From: Parasulfitobacter algicola
GTDB lineage: Bacteria > Pseudomonadota > Alphaproteobacteria > Rhodobacterales > Rhodobacteraceae
Reading direction: 5' to 3'
Assembly (NCBI RefSeq): GCF_013315265.1
Contig: NZ_JABUFE010000004.1
Coordinates: 124,001 to 188,000, forward strand
DNA: 64,000 nt
The translations under genes and the position numbers were made by a program. The notes beneath the pieces were generated by a model. That model was not told the DNA's origin, did not search any database, and worked only from the letters and a program-made list of their open reading frames with translations. Positions 1-9,068 of this stretch are shown here, one piece after another; position 1 is the stretch's first letter; each line of letters starts with the position of its first letter.

Positions 1-275
1 AGACCACGTCTGCCACGAAAGACCCGAGGACGCGTTTCTTCGGCCAGCAATGCATCGGTTGTGGTCGTTGTCAGACCGCTTTGCTTTTTCACCCAATCCA
101 CAACTCTGGGATGCTTGTGGTCCATATGCATCCACAAGGGACCATCCGTATTGGTCCATTTGTCGATATCATCCCACCCTAAAAACCTTGCCCCGCCTTC
201 ACCGTCTAATGTGCAGGCAAATAATAACCCTTCGTCTTCAATCAGATCAGGGTGATCCAAAGTTGTATTGGGCAT
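1..275 (-). CDS. zntB: ZntB/CorA-family divalent cation transporter, N-terminal part
   Basis: Only the first 91 codons lie in the window; the gene runs off the left edge, so its C-terminal membrane part and GMN pore motif are not visible. Reading the minus strand from 275 gives MPNTTLDHPDLI, then LLFACTLDGEGGARFLGWDD, DGPLWMHMDHKHPRVVDW and LLAEETRPRV. This string is characteristic of the cytoplasmic N-terminal domain of ZntB-type CorA proteins, which move Zn2+ or other divalent metals across the inner membrane. A GGAG ribosome site lies about 12 bases before this ATG. A second ATG four bases upstream is in another frame and stops after ten codons. rimK lies upstream on the same strand, 123 bases away. 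The family assignment is from recalled family sequence; metal specificity is not shown. Confidence 0.8.
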   Translation of the reverse strand, partial: MPNTTLDHPDLIEDEGLLFACTLDGEGGARFLGWDDIDKWTNTDGPLWMHMDHKHPRVVDWVKKQSGLTTTTTDALLAEETRPRVFRGRRG

Positions 276-398
276 TCATTTACTCCGCTTCATGGGCATT
301 TAATCAAACCTGATTACCGGAAGCTGCAATCAGGTAAAACATTACTGCGCTGCATTCTAATTATGAACGGATGCACACTTATTCTAGCAGGCAGCCGA

Positions 399-1304
399 TC
401 AGCCTTTGCCCTTTGTCTTGGTATTGCCGGGCTTTGCATTTTTTTCCAAATGTTCGATGATCTTGCCAGCAACATCCAAGCCGGTGGCGATCTCAACCCC
501 TTCAAGACCAGGTGACGAATTTACTTCCATCACAACCGCGCCGTGATTGGCACGCAGCATATCAACGCCGCAGACGCTAAGCCCCATGGATTTCGCTGCT
601 CGCACAGCGGTTGACCGTTCCTCTGGTGAAATCTTGATCAATTTTGCAGACCCGCCACGGTGTAGGTTAGATCGAAATTCGCCTTCGGCGCCGGTTCGTT
701 TCATTGCCGCAATGGCTTTGCCGCCAACCACGATCACACGGATATCTGTACCACCCGCTTCCTTGATAAATTCCTGCGCAAGAATGTTAACATTGGCGCC
801 GCGAAACGCTTCAATCACAGACTTTGCAGACCGTTCCGTATCGGCCAGAACAACACCTATACCTTGCGTGCCTTCCAGCAGCTTGATGACCACAGGCGCA
901 CCACCAGCCAGGCTGACAACTTCGCCCGCTTGTTTTGCATCATGCGCAAATGCTGTCACGGGCAGACCGATCCCATCGCGGGCAAGCAGTTGCATTGATC
1001 TAAGCTTATCACGTGACCGTCCAATCGCGACGCTTTCATTCAGAGGATAGACGCCCATCATTTCGAATTGTCGTAAAACGGCCAGCCCATAAAAGGTCAC
1101 TGATGCCCCGATCCGCGGGATAACAGCATCATAGCCTTTCAGGGATTCGCCATTATAATAAATCTCTGGCCGCCGTGATGCGATATTCATATAGCACTGA
1201 AGCGTGTTAACGACGTCAATCGTATGACCCCTTTGTTCAGCGGCCTCGATCAACCGTCTGTGTGAATATAGTTTGGGATTGCGCGCCATAAGTGCGATTT
1301 TCAT
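399..1304 (-). CDS. rimK: RimK-type ATP-grasp ligase (ribosomal protein S6 glutamate ligase)
   Basis: The 301-residue protein matches RimK in length and sequence. It has an N-terminal [18 protein letters not shown], an ATP-grasp core with [14 protein letters not shown] and [15 protein letters not shown], a segment with [16 protein letters not shown], and the metal-binding end [12 protein letters not shown]. RimK enzymes add glutamate residues to the C terminus of ribosomal protein S6, and some relatives make other glutamyl peptides. The C-terminal tail is short, lysine-rich and low in complexity ([11 protein letters not shown]). The upstream region (1305-1511) is shared with the divergent ATP-grasp gene, so both promoters must lie within about 200 bases. 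The zntB-like gene follows on the same strand and may be co-transcribed. Family assignment is firm; the exact peptide substrate is inferred. Confidence 0.92.
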   Translation of the reverse strand: MKIALMARNPKLYSHRRLIEAAEQRGHTIDVVNTLQCYMNIASRRPEIYYNGESLKGYDAVIPRIGASVTFYGLAVLRQFEMMGVYPLNESVAIGRSRDKLRSMQLLARDGIGLPVTAFAHDAKQAGEVVSLAGGAPVVIKLLEGTQGIGVVLADTERSAKSVIEAFRGANVNILAQEFIKEAGGTDIRVIVVGGKAIAAMKRTGAEGEFRSNLHRGGSAKLIKISPEERSTAVRAAKSMGLSVCGVDMLRANHGAVVMEVNSSPGLEGVEIATGLDVAGKIIEHLEKNAKPGNTKTKGKG

Positions 1305-1511
1305 TCAATGTTCCTTTCAGGACTAACCCAAACGTAGAATATTTTTGCCTGCTACAAAACAGACTTATCCAATCGCGACCAGAATATTAGGGTTGAACTG
1401 CCAAAACACGTTCAGATCTGTGTATGTATGGGGGTCTATCCGGATTTTATAAATTTATTTCCAAAGACAGCAACACGTTGCACCCATCAGCTAAAACTGT
1501 AATCTGATCAT

Positions 1512-2936
1512 ATGACATCAAACAAAATCCATTTCAGTGAAATGCAATCCCCACAGGGTGTTCGACCTCCCTACACAGAATACGATGAATGGTTTTCGGA
1601 TCAAGACGCAGCGCGACTGTCCAAAAAATCAAAAGAAGCCGAAGCCTTTTTCCGACGTACTGGCATTACGTTCAACGTCTATGGCGCGTCAGATGCCGAA
1701 GAACGTCTGATCCCATTCGATCTTGTGCCCAGGATTGTGTCGAATAAAGAATGGACCAAACTATCCAAAGGGATTGATCAGCGCGTTCGCGCAGTGAATG
1801 CGTTTTTGCATGATATCTATAATCGCCAGGAAATTCTGCGCGCAGGGATCATTCCGACAGAACTAATTGCAAAAAACGATGCCTTTTTACCCCAAATGAT
1901 GGACTTTGTCCCACCCGGGGATGTTTATACGCATATTGTTGGTACGGATATTGTGCGAACTGGCGAAGACGATTTCTTTGTATTGGAAGACAATGCGCGT
2001 ACGCCCTCTGGTGTCAGCTATATGCTTGAGAACCGCGAGACGATGTTGCAAATGTTTCCCGAACTTTTCAGCAAAATCAAAGTGCAGCGGGTCAGTGATT
2101 ATCCCAAACATTTGCGCAGATCGCTTGCATCCTGTGCACCACAAGGCTGTTCAGGGCGCCCTTGTGTGGCTGTTCTGACGCCTGGCATTCACAATTCAGC
2201 CTATTATGAACACAGTTTTCTGGCTGACCAGATGGGTGTTGAACTGGTCGAAGGCCATGATCTGCGCGTTGTCGATGGTCATATCGCGATGCGGACCACC
2301 CGCGGATATAAAACAATCGATGTTCTATATCGCCGAGTGGATGATGAATATCTTGATCCGTTGACCTTTAATCCAAATTCCATGCTTGGCGTTCCAGGCA
2401 TCATGGATGTCTATCGGGCGGGTAATATCACAATCGCGAATGCACCGGGCACAGGGGTGGCCGATGATAAGGCAATCTATAGCTATATGCCCGATATTGT
2501 GGAATTCTATACTGGCGAACGCGCTATTCTAAAAAATGTCGAAACACACCGATGTTCTGAACCGCAAACCCTGAAATATGTACTGGATAATCTGGCCGAT
2601 CTTGTCGTGAAAGAGGTCCACGGATCAGGTGGGTACGGGATGCTGGTTGGCCCTGCCGCCAGTAAAAAGGAACTATCGGATTTTGCCGAAAAATTGAAAG
2701 TGCGCCCTGCCAACTATATCGCACAGCCGACACTTTCACTGTCTACTGTGCCGATCTTCACGAAAAAGGGCTTGGCCCCCCGTCACGTTGATCTACGCCC
2801 TTTTGCGCTGGTTTCTCCAAACGGCGTCGAGATCACGCCAGGTGGTCTGACGCGTGTCGCACTGAAGGCAGGTAGCCTTGTCGTCAATTCAAGCCAGGGC
2901 GGCGGCACCAAAGACACTTGGGTATTGGAAGACTGA
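1512..2936 (+). CDS. Circularly permuted ATP-grasp type 2 protein (Anbu operon)
   Basis: A 474-residue protein of the circularly permuted ATP-grasp family (DUF404/DUF407-like). Recognisable parts are the N-terminal helical region ending in AVNAFLHDIYNRQEILRAG, the central VLEDNARTPSGVSYMLENR, the VLYRRVDDEYLDPL segment, and the nucleotide-binding KEVHGSGGYGMLVGP. ATP-grasp enzymes join a carboxylate to an amine through an acyl phosphate, so a peptide or amide product is expected, but none is known for this family. It is the first gene of a tight operon: its TGA is followed one base later by the alpha-E gene ATG, then transglutaminase and Anbu. This gene set recurs with Anbu in many proteobacteria. 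The start ATG at 1512 is the first in frame after the intergenic region. Confidence 0.9.
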   Translation: MTSNKIHFSEMQSPQGVRPPYTEYDEWFSDQDAARLSKKSKEAEAFFRRTGITFNVYGASDAEERLIPFDLVPRIVSNKEWTKLSKGIDQRVRAVNAFLHDIYNRQEILRAGIIPTELIAKNDAFLPQMMDFVPPGDVYTHIVGTDIVRTGEDDFFVLEDNARTPSGVSYMLENRETMLQMFPELFSKIKVQRVSDYPKHLRRSLASCAPQGCSGRPCVAVLTPGIHNSAYYEHSFLADQMGVELVEGHDLRVVDGHIAMRTTRGYKTIDVLYRRVDDEYLDPLTFNPNSMLGVPGIMDVYRAGNITIANAPGTGVADDKAIYSYMPDIVEFYTGERAILKNVETHRCSEPQTLKYVLDNLADLVVKEVHGSGGYGMLVGPAASKKELSDFAEKLKVRPANYIAQPTLSLSTVPIFTKKGLAPRHVDLRPFALVSPNGVEITPGGLTRVALKAGSLVVNSSQGGGTKDTWVLED

Positions 2937-2937
2937 T

Positions 2938-3879
2938 ATGCTGGGAAAAACTGCAGGCGGTCTGTATTGGATGTTTCGCTCGCTTGAGCGCGCCGAAAAC
3001 ACAGCTAGGTTAATTGAGGCCGGGTTTCGCATCGCATTGACCCGATCCAATGACGCTGAAACCGAATGGAAATCTGTGATTTCAACCTCGGCTGCACAAA
3101 TCGCGTATGAACAAAAGCACGACACATATGATAGTGCCCAAGTGGTCAACTTTCTGCTGCGCGAGGCGGATAACCCGAACTCTGTTTATTCCGTGGTCAA
3201 ATCGGCCCGTGACAACGCCCGAATGGTACGCACTGCCCTAACGACCGAAGTTTGGTCAGCGGTGAATGAAACGTGGATGCTATTTTCAGACTTGTTGAAA
3301 AACCCGGTTCACGAGACCGACCTGCCCGGCGTTTTGGCCACCATCCGCCAGCAATCCGCCCTTGTCCGCGGTGCGCTGCATGGCACAATGTTGCGTAATG
3401 ATATATATGATTTTTGTCGGATCGGCACCTTTATCGAACGAATGGACAATACCGCCCGGATCATCGATGTGAAGTATTACGCGCTGCTGCCCGCCCCATC
3501 CTTTGTGGGCAGTCGAATGGACAATGTACAATGGGAAACGATTTTGCGGTCCGTTTCAGCACATCAGTCTTTCCGCTGGGCTGTCGATGATGACTTCAAT
3601 GCATCAGCAATCGCGAATTTTTTGATACTTGATCGCAGGTTGCCAAGATCTTTGTCATTCTGCACAGCACAAATCGTATCAAATCTTGACTATCTTGCCG
3701 AACAATATGATGCGCGCATGCCTTGTCATGATCTGGCCGATGGATTGCGTGCCCGGCTAAAAGATCGCGATATCGCGTCGATTTTTGAAGAGGGTCTGCA
3801 TGAATTCCTAAGCTCAGTTATTCAGGACACCGCAAATCTTGGTTTTCAGATCGAACAGAATTACAGGTTCAATAATTAG
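2938..3879 (+). CDS. Alpha-E domain protein (DUF403)
   Basis: The ATG at 2938 sits one base after the preceding stop and starts the typical MLGKTAGGLYWMFRSLERAE sequence of alpha-E proteins, so I prefer it over in-frame starts inside the previous gene. The product is 313 residues and predominantly helical. It has the conserved early ERAENTARLIEAGFRIAL, a central VRTALTTEVWSAVNETWM, and the CRIGTFIERMDNTARIIDVKYY signature near two thirds of its length. The family has no established biochemical activity but almost always neighbours a circularly permuted ATP-grasp protein, sometimes fused to it, which suggests a partner or regulatory subunit. The stop is directly followed by the next gene's ATG, so translation is probably coupled through the operon. 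Confidence 0.9.
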   Translation: MLGKTAGGLYWMFRSLERAENTARLIEAGFRIALTRSNDAETEWKSVISTSAAQIAYEQKHDTYDSAQVVNFLLREADNPNSVYSVVKSARDNARMVRTALTTEVWSAVNETWMLFSDLLKNPVHETDLPGVLATIRQQSALVRGALHGTMLRNDIYDFCRIGTFIERMDNTARIIDVKYYALLPAPSFVGSRMDNVQWETILRSVSAHQSFRWAVDDDFNASAIANFLILDRRLPRSLSFCTAQIVSNLDYLAEQYDARMPCHDLADGLRARLKDRDIASIFEEGLHEFLSSVIQDTANLGFQIEQNYRFNN

Positions 3880-4677
3880 ATGCAGCTTCAGATCAGCCAC
3901 ACAACACATTACCGATATGATCAACCTGTTGATTATTCATTGCAAAAGGTGCGCTTGCGACCCAAAGCATCAGAGCTTCAGGATATTATCGACTGGTCCT
4001 TGATCATTGAAAACGGCAAGCTGGAAACAAGCTATACCGACCATTACGGCAATCACACGGATCTGATTAGCATCGAAAAAGGTGCGCAAGATCTGACGAT
4101 CACAGCAAGCGGCACCGTTCATACCAGCGATACTTCGGGGATTTTGGGCAAGATCTATGGCCGGGCACCGCTGTGGCATTTTTTGCAACCCACTCCCCTG
4201 ACCACACCCGGTGAGCGAATTAAATCACTGGCCCGGATCGTCAGCAACGGTGAAAATGCATTGAATGATCTGCACACATTGTCTGCAGCAATTCTTAAGA
4301 CTGCGCCTTATCAGATTGGACAAACCCAAGCGGACACCAATGCCGAAGAGGCACTGCAAATCGGATCTGGCGTGTGTCAGGATCACGCAAACATCTTTGC
4401 ATCTGCGGCCAGACAAGCAGGCTTTCCAGCGCGTTACGTCAGCGGCTATCTGATGATGAATGATCGGGTTGATCAGGATGCCAGTCACGCCTGGGCCGAA
4501 GTTCATCTGGATGATCTGGGCTGGGTCGGTTTTGATATATCCAACGGCATAGCGCCTGATGAAAAATACGTACGCATCGCAACTGGGCGCGATGCCCATG
4601 ATGCAGCCCCCATTTCCGGCATGCGAATGGGATCATCAGACGAGTCAATGATTGTATCTTTGCAAGTCCAGCAGTAG
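3880..4677 (+). CDS. Transglutaminase-like cysteine protease/amidase (Anbu operon)
   Basis: A 265-residue cytoplasmic protein with no signal peptide. It has a bacterial transglutaminase N-terminal beta domain (residues 1-80, beginning MQLQISHTTHYRYDQPVDYS) and a transglutaminase-like core. The catalytic triad is visible: Cys166 in GSGVCQDHANIF, His203 in SHAWAEV and Asp219 in GWVGFDISNG. Such enzymes hydrolyse or transfer peptide and isopeptide bonds. Its ATG begins at the base after the alpha-E stop codon. In the operon it could cut or remodel a peptide tag made by the ATP-grasp partner, which is the functional scheme suggested for this gene set; the substrate itself is unknown. Confidence 0.92.
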   Translation: MQLQISHTTHYRYDQPVDYSLQKVRLRPKASELQDIIDWSLIIENGKLETSYTDHYGNHTDLISIEKGAQDLTITASGTVHTSDTSGILGKIYGRAPLWHFLQPTPLTTPGERIKSLARIVSNGENALNDLHTLSAAILKTAPYQIGQTQADTNAEEALQIGSGVCQDHANIFASAARQAGFPARYVSGYLMMNDRVDQDASHAWAEVHLDDLGWVGFDISNGIAPDEKYVRIATGRDAHDAAPISGMRMGSSDESMIVSLQVQQ

Positions 4678-4717
4678 AGATCAGGAATTCGCTCCTTTAA
4701 TTCAGGTAAACAGTAAG

Positions 4718-5449
4718 ATGACATATTGCGTTGGCATGCGGATCAATCGCGGTTTGGTTTTCATGTCGGACACCCGCACAAATGCCGGTGTCGATAATTT
4801 TGCAACCACAGGCAAGATGTTCACATGGACCATCGAAGGTGAACGCAAAATCACCATTATGACGGCTGGTAACTTGGCAACCACACAAGCCATGATCAGC
4901 TTGCTTGAGGAACGGTCAAAAGCTGTCGAAGATCGCGACCCAAGCATATTGCGGCAAAATACAATGTTTCAGGTGGCACGCCTTGTCGGTGCCACGCTAA
5001 AGGAGGTTATTTCCGACAGCAGTCCGAATGGTCAAACCTCGGACGATCAGTTCCATGCCTCGATCATTGTTGGCGGCCAGATCAGTGGCGGCAAGCCCAC
5101 TATTTTCATGATTTATCCCGAAGGCAATTTTATCGAGATTACCGATGACACGCCTTTTTTCCAGATTGGTGAAACGAAATATGGCAAACCTATTCTTGTG
5201 CGTGCCTATGATCCTGAGATGAGCTTTGAGGATGCCGTTAAGTTGCTTCTGGTTTCGTTCGATTCAACGGTGAAATCTAATCTATCTGTCGGGTTGCCGT
5301 TTGATCTAGAAATTTACGAGACGGACACCTATAATTCAGATCGACATAAACGGATTGATGCGTCTGATCCTGTCTATCAGTCAATTTCAAACGGTTGGGG
5401 TGATGCGCTTAAAGACGCATTTCAGAAGCTGCCAACCTATCGTATCTGA
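4718..5449 (+). CDS. Anbu-type bacterial proteasome-like peptidase
   Basis: The protein is 243 residues if started at 4718, where the sequence becomes MTYCVGMRINRGLVFMSDTR, the conserved Anbu N terminus. After removal of Met, Thr2 becomes the N-terminal nucleophile. Asp18 and Lys33 (TTGKMF) sit where the Ntn-hydrolase catalytic residues of proteasome beta subunits are expected, so the active site looks intact without a propeptide. An upstream in-frame start at 4652 would overlap the transglutaminase gene and add 22 unrelated residues, so I reject it. Anbu is a proteasome homologue known to form open-ring oligomers; its natural substrate is not settled. It ends the four-gene operon and stops only five bases from the convergent dctM stop. 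Confidence 0.93.
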   Translation: MTYCVGMRINRGLVFMSDTRTNAGVDNFATTGKMFTWTIEGERKITIMTAGNLATTQAMISLLEERSKAVEDRDPSILRQNTMFQVARLVGATLKEVISDSSPNGQTSDDQFHASIIVGGQISGGKPTIFMIYPEGNFIEITDDTPFFQIGETKYGKPILVRAYDPEMSFEDAVKLLLVSFDSTVKSNLSVGLPFDLEIYETDTYNSDRHKRIDASDPVYQSISNGWGDALKDAFQKLPTYRI

Positions 5450-5454
5450 TTATC

Positions 5455-6765
5455 TTAGTTAAGGCTTGGAAGCCAAAGCGCGATACCGGGAAATGCAATC
5501 AGTAGGCCGACCAAGAAAAGTGAACACAGAATGAATGGCATCGCCGAAATGTAAATTTCGCGCATCGTCGTGTCTGGTGGCGCAACCCCTTTCATCACAA
5601 ATAACAACAAGCCAAATGGTGGTGTTGTAAAGCTGATCTCAAGGGCCAGCAGCATGATCAGGCCGAACCAAATCGGATCAAACCCAAGGGTTTGAGCAAG
5701 CGGAAAAAAGATCGGCACGGTCAGCAGCATGATCGAAATCTGTTCCATGAACATGCCAAGCAATAGCAGGACCGCAAACATCGCCAACAGCATCGCCAGC
5801 GGCGCTAAATCAAAAGATGTGGCCCAACCGATCAACCCGCGTGACGCGCCAGAGAAAGCAAGCAGTTGGCTGAATGTTGCAGAGCCGAAAACGATTAGAT
5901 AGGCCATCAATGTCACCCGCAACGCGCCTGTTACGGATTTCCGCAGCGCGTCCCATGTCAAACGGCCATATACGGCAGCCAATATCAACACACCGAAAGC
6001 CCCAAACGCAGCAGCTTCGGACGGGGTGACGATGCCATTAATCATCAGCACCACAATAACGACCATTACGCCAACCATCGGTACAACTTCTGTCATAAGC
6101 AGTTTAATTTTTGTCCCGAACGACATTGGTTCCACATCATAGGCGGGCGCGGCTGTCGGATCGATTTTGGTCTGCAGCCAGATCATCGCAATATAAAGTG
6201 CAGCCAGGATCAGACCTGGTATCACACCAGCGATCAGCAATCCTGCAACATCAATCTGGGCCAGCGTGGCCAGCAGTACGGCAAGCGCAGATGGTGGAAT
6301 AATGATAGCCAGACCGCCCGTGCCAAGAATCGGTCCGATGCTCATGTATTTCTTATAGCCACGGCTGTTCATTTCAGGAACCATAAGCGACCCCAGCAAA
6401 GCCGTTGATCCCATTGATGATCCAGACAGCGTCGAAAACGCCGTGCCCCCAAGGACCGTCACATAGCTTAACCTGCCCGGCAAACGCCCCAATAATCGAT
6501 CAATAGCGTTGAACATCCGTCCGCCCAGACCGGTGTGAAAAAATATCTCGCCCATCAGCAGAAACAACGGTATCGGCACCAGCGCATATTTCGTTAGCGA
6601 TCCAAGTCCATTGTTCAGCAACTGCCCGATGCCACGTTCGCCGCCCATAAAAATCCAGGCCCCGATGATATTTGCCGCCAAAAACGCAATTGATACAGGC
6701 ATTCCGATCGCCATTAGAAAAACGATTGTGCCAAGCAGCAGAAAAAGTGCCTCATACCACTCCAT
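5455..6765 (-). CDS. dctM: TRAP transporter large permease, DctM family
   Basis: A 436-residue, very hydrophobic inner-membrane protein with about a dozen predicted transmembrane segments, the usual size for DctM. Family-typical stretches include GMPVSIAFLAANIIGAWIF, LLMGEIFFHTGLGGRMFNAI, GSSMGSTALLGSLMVPEM and ALEISFTTPPFGLLLF. With DctP and DctQ it takes up an organic acid using the sodium gradient. Its ATG overlaps the dctQ stop by one base (TAATG), so the two subunits are probably translationally coupled. It is the last gene of the minus-strand arm gntR-leuC-leuD-dctP-dctQ-dctM, which suggests the cargo is a carboxylic acid processed by the LeuCD-like hydratase and neighbouring enzymes. 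Confidence 0.95.
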   Translation of the reverse strand: MEWYEALFLLLGTIVFLMAIGMPVSIAFLAANIIGAWIFMGGERGIGQLLNNGLGSLTKYALVPIPLFLLMGEIFFHTGLGGRMFNAIDRLLGRLPGRLSYVTVLGGTAFSTLSGSSMGSTALLGSLMVPEMNSRGYKKYMSIGPILGTGGLAIIIPPSALAVLLATLAQIDVAGLLIAGVIPGLILAALYIAMIWLQTKIDPTAAPAYDVEPMSFGTKIKLLMTEVVPMVGVMVVIVVLMINGIVTPSEAAAFGAFGVLILAAVYGRLTWDALRKSVTGALRVTLMAYLIVFGSATFSQLLAFSGASRGLIGWATSFDLAPLAMLLAMFAVLLLLGMFMEQISIMLLTVPIFFPLAQTLGFDPIWFGLIMLLALEISFTTPPFGLLLFVMKGVAPPDTTMREIYISAMPFILCSLFLVGLLIAFPGIALWLPSLN

Positions 6766-7289
6766 TATTCATGGATCCCCGCTTCGCCTGAATGCATAAG
6801 CTCGCGCTCAAATACAAAACGCGCAAATTCTATCGCCATAAGACCGAAGCTAAGCGGGAAGACGAAAGTCAGCAGCCAACGCGGATAATAATAGGGTCGC
6901 ACATCGAAATCTCGGCGTTCGATGTTGGTCAGTAACAATTCAACCCCTTTCCACGCTAGGATTAGGCAAACGATCACACAAGCCATTGCTACAAGGCGGC
7001 TGACAACCTGCCGGATCGTGCGGGGCAAGGCCGCAGTGACCAGTTCGATATGCACATGGCCCTTTTCGCGCACCAGCCACGGCGCACCCAGCATTGTCAT
7101 GTAAAGAATGCCATATTGAGCCGAGGTGAAAAGCCATGCAAAAGGCTGCAGGCCCAGATTTCGCATCAACACCGATAGTATAACCGATATCATCAACCAA
7201 ATCAGCGTTGCCGCTGCCAGCGCCGCTATGACGTACAGCAAACCCGTATATGCCTGCGCCACATATTTCATCTGGCCTGCCCCGATCAT
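6765..7289 (-). CDS. dctQ: TRAP transporter small permease, DctQ family
   Basis: A 174-residue protein with four hydrophobic segments, the DctQ pattern. It contains the family-like LGAPWLVREKGHVHIELV, and ends with a pair of segments around RPYYYPRWLLTFVFPLSFGL. It bridges the binding protein and the DctM channel in the inner membrane. Two starts are possible. The ATG at 7289 gives MIGAGQMKYV. The ATG at 7271 gives MKYVAQAYTG and has a G-rich stretch before it. The gene is separated from dctP by a 28-base hairpin and overlaps dctM by one base. Confidence 0.92.
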   Translation of the reverse strand: MIGAGQMKYVAQAYTGLLYVIAALAAATLIWLMISVILSVLMRNLGLQPFAWLFTSAQYGILYMTMLGAPWLVREKGHVHIELVTAALPRTIRQVVSRLVAMACVIVCLILAWKGVELLLTNIERRDFDVRPYYYPRWLLTFVFPLSFGLMAIEFARFVFERELMHSGEAGIHE

Positions 7290-7307
7290 TGCATTTCGTT
7301 ATTCATA

Positions 7308-7335
7308 CCCGGTCTGACCATTCAGAAAGACCGGG
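7308..7335 (-). terminator. Intercistronic hairpin after dctP
   Basis: CCCGGTCT at 7308-7315 pairs perfectly with AGACCGGG at 7328-7335 across a 12-base loop. It lies just downstream of the dctP stop on the minus strand and upstream of dctQ. There is no long T run, so partial termination or 3' end protection of the binding-protein message is likelier than full termination. Confidence 0.6.
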
Positions 7336-7341
7336 GGGATA

Positions 7342-8355
7342 TTATCTATCCGCTGCAGGGTCGTAATAAAGTGAGATCAGAGTGTCATAGTTGCCATCCC
7401 CCTGTGGGCTTTCAGACATCAACGTTTTCATCCGTTCCCACGTCGTTTCACGTGCAGCAGCCAGATAATTCACCCGTGCATCACCTTCCAGATCGACAAC
7501 CTGCATGCCAGCGGCTTCCAGGGCTGCAAAGTCCTCATCGCGCTTTGCACGCAAGGCTTCAACGCTGTCCTTTTCATGCTGAATTGCAACATTCTGCAGG
7601 ATTTTCTGCGCCTCAGGGCTAAGGCTGTTCCACTTGTCATTATTTACGATGACCCCAAGATCGGTTGAGAAAAAGCAAGGCTCGATCCGATAGTTCAGAA
7701 ACTCATTCCATTTCAGATCAATCAGACCGATCTGCGTCCAACCGGTCGCGTCAACCACACCGCGTTGTAGGGCCGAATAGACCTCGCCTGTGGGAAGATC
7801 GATCACCTGGGCATTTAGATAGTTTGAGAAGAAAGCATTATAAACCGCGTTGCCACGTAACTTCAGCCCATCAACATTCAGGTTGCCATCAGCGTCGAAT
7901 TCTGGTGCATCGCGGGTCCAAAGATTGTAACAGACACCGCTGTCGAACCAGCCCAGATATTTCAGGCCCATCTTTTCCTGATGAATTTGATCCATTAGCG
8001 CAGTGCCCCCATTTGCGCGGGTTTCAACGGCTGTCAGGTTTGATGTCACCATGGCATCTTTTTCTGGCAGTGCACCGCCATAGAAACTGCCAGGCGTATA
8101 GACCATGTCAACGATGCCATCGCGTACGGCATCGGGTTGCTGGAACATGCCAATCGCCTCGGGCCCGCCGCGGACTTCGATCTGAACAACGCCTTTACCC
8201 GCTTCATTCACCTTATCGACGAAACTCAGAAAGCTTTTCGTATAGATCAGTGTTTCAGGAAATGCATGCACGGCCGTCACTGTGTCTTCTGCTTTGGCAA
8301 TACTGGCTATCAGGACTGATCCGGCGATCAGACTGCCTAAAATGGTATTTTTCAT
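7342..8355 (-). CDS. dctP: TRAP transporter substrate-binding protein, DctP family
   Basis: A 337-residue secreted binding protein. The ATG at 8355 is chosen because it is preceded by a GGAG site and starts a signal peptide (MKNTILGSLIAGSVLIASIAKAED); a longer frame from 8394 adds 13 residues without one. Family-typical segments include the conserved GLKLRGNAVYNAFF region that contributes the arginine binding the substrate carboxylate, followed by QVIDLPTGEVYSALQRGVVDA. It captures a carboxylate in the periplasm and delivers it to DctQM. It sits between leuD and a hairpin preceding dctQ. The substrate cannot be read from sequence; context suggests a diacid or related acid used by the supercluster. 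Confidence 0.93.
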   Translation of the reverse strand: MKNTILGSLIAGSVLIASIAKAEDTVTAVHAFPETLIYTKSFLSFVDKVNEAGKGVVQIEVRGGPEAIGMFQQPDAVRDGIVDMVYTPGSFYGGALPEKDAMVTSNLTAVETRANGGTALMDQIHQEKMGLKYLGWFDSGVCYNLWTRDAPEFDADGNLNVDGLKLRGNAVYNAFFSNYLNAQVIDLPTGEVYSALQRGVVDATGWTQIGLIDLKWNEFLNYRIEPCFFSTDLGVIVNNDKWNSLSPEAQKILQNVAIQHEKDSVEALRAKRDEDFAALEAAGMQVVDLEGDARVNYLAAARETTWERMKTLMSESPQGDGNYDTLISLYYDPAADR

Positions 8356-8453
8356 AGTCTTCTCCTCTGTATGTGGGACGGCTATGCCGTTCATCCCTTA
8401 TTATATGAATGCCTTTGCGACATTTGGATTTGACCAGTCGTTGCCGGCCCATT

Positions 8454-9068
8454 TCAATGTGTTTCATGGGGCCAAACCCACGGTGCATTATGTCTGCGCG
8501 TTTTAGAAAAAGTTTGAATATCGCTCTGATGGCGTTGCGTCAGGTCGATGTCGTCCCATCCGTTGATCAGTTTGATCCGCCACGCGCCGTCCAAAGCAAA
8601 TTGGATACTCATTGTGCCGATCATCAGGCGACCCGTCTCAAGATCAACAGAAGCACTTTCAGGTTTTCCTGAAAGCGCCATAAGCAAAGCGGCACCGTCT
8701 GCATCGCTAACGCGCGCTGGCAGCAGACCATTGTTAACAGCATTACTGGCAAAAATATCCCCGAAACTGGGCGCGATGACAGCCCGCACGCCTGCATCAA
8801 CCAACGCATAAACAGCAGCCTCACGCGATGATCCGCTGCCAAAATTGCGACCTACCACAAGGATGCTGGCTTGGCTGTCACAGTTCAGCGGAAATCCGGG
8901 ATCAAGGTTACCATGTGCATCCCGGCGCATGTCGTACAGAAGAAAGTCATCATATCCTGCATCGCGCGGTTGTGACATGAAACGCGCAGGGATCAGTTGA
9001 TCTGTGTCCAGATTATCGAACGGCAATGCCAAGGCGGTGCCTGTATGTATGCGCCACCCTTCCATCAA
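8454..9068 (-). CDS. leuD: LeuD-type small subunit of an aconitase-family dehydratase
   Basis: A 204-residue swivel-domain subunit. It shows LPFDNLDTDQLIPARF near the N terminus, the GRNFGSGSSREAAVYAL motif that presents the substrate-binding serine and arginine, and ASNAVNNGLLPARV. With LeuC it forms a 4Fe-4S enzyme that moves water on a malate-type skeleton. It overlaps the leuC stop by four bases (ATGA), a sign of matched synthesis. Its place in a GntR/TRAP catabolic operon, with no leuB or leuA nearby, argues for a degradative hydratase (for example citraconate, dimethylmaleate or a similar alkylmaleate) rather than leucine synthesis. That substrate proposal is inference. Confidence 0.9.
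   Translation of the reverse strand: MMEGWRIHTGTALALPFDNLDTDQLIPARFMSQPRDAGYDDFLLYDMRRDAHGNLDPGFPLNCDSQASILVVGRNFGSGSSREAAVYALVDAGVRAVIAPSFGDIFASNAVNNGLLPARVSDADGAALLMALSGKPESASVDLETGRLMIGTMSIQFALDGAWRIKLINGWDDIDLTQRHQSDIQTFSKTRRHNAPWVWPHETH

Noticed and set aside
1305-1511. Promoter boxes in the rimK/ATP-grasp gap
   Set aside because: TTGCAC and AT-rich candidates exist, but the spacing is poor, so no box is called.
7665-8357. A 230-codon plus-strand frame opposite dctP
   Set aside because: Ser/Arg/His-rich shadow translation; dctP has a signal peptide and ribosome site.
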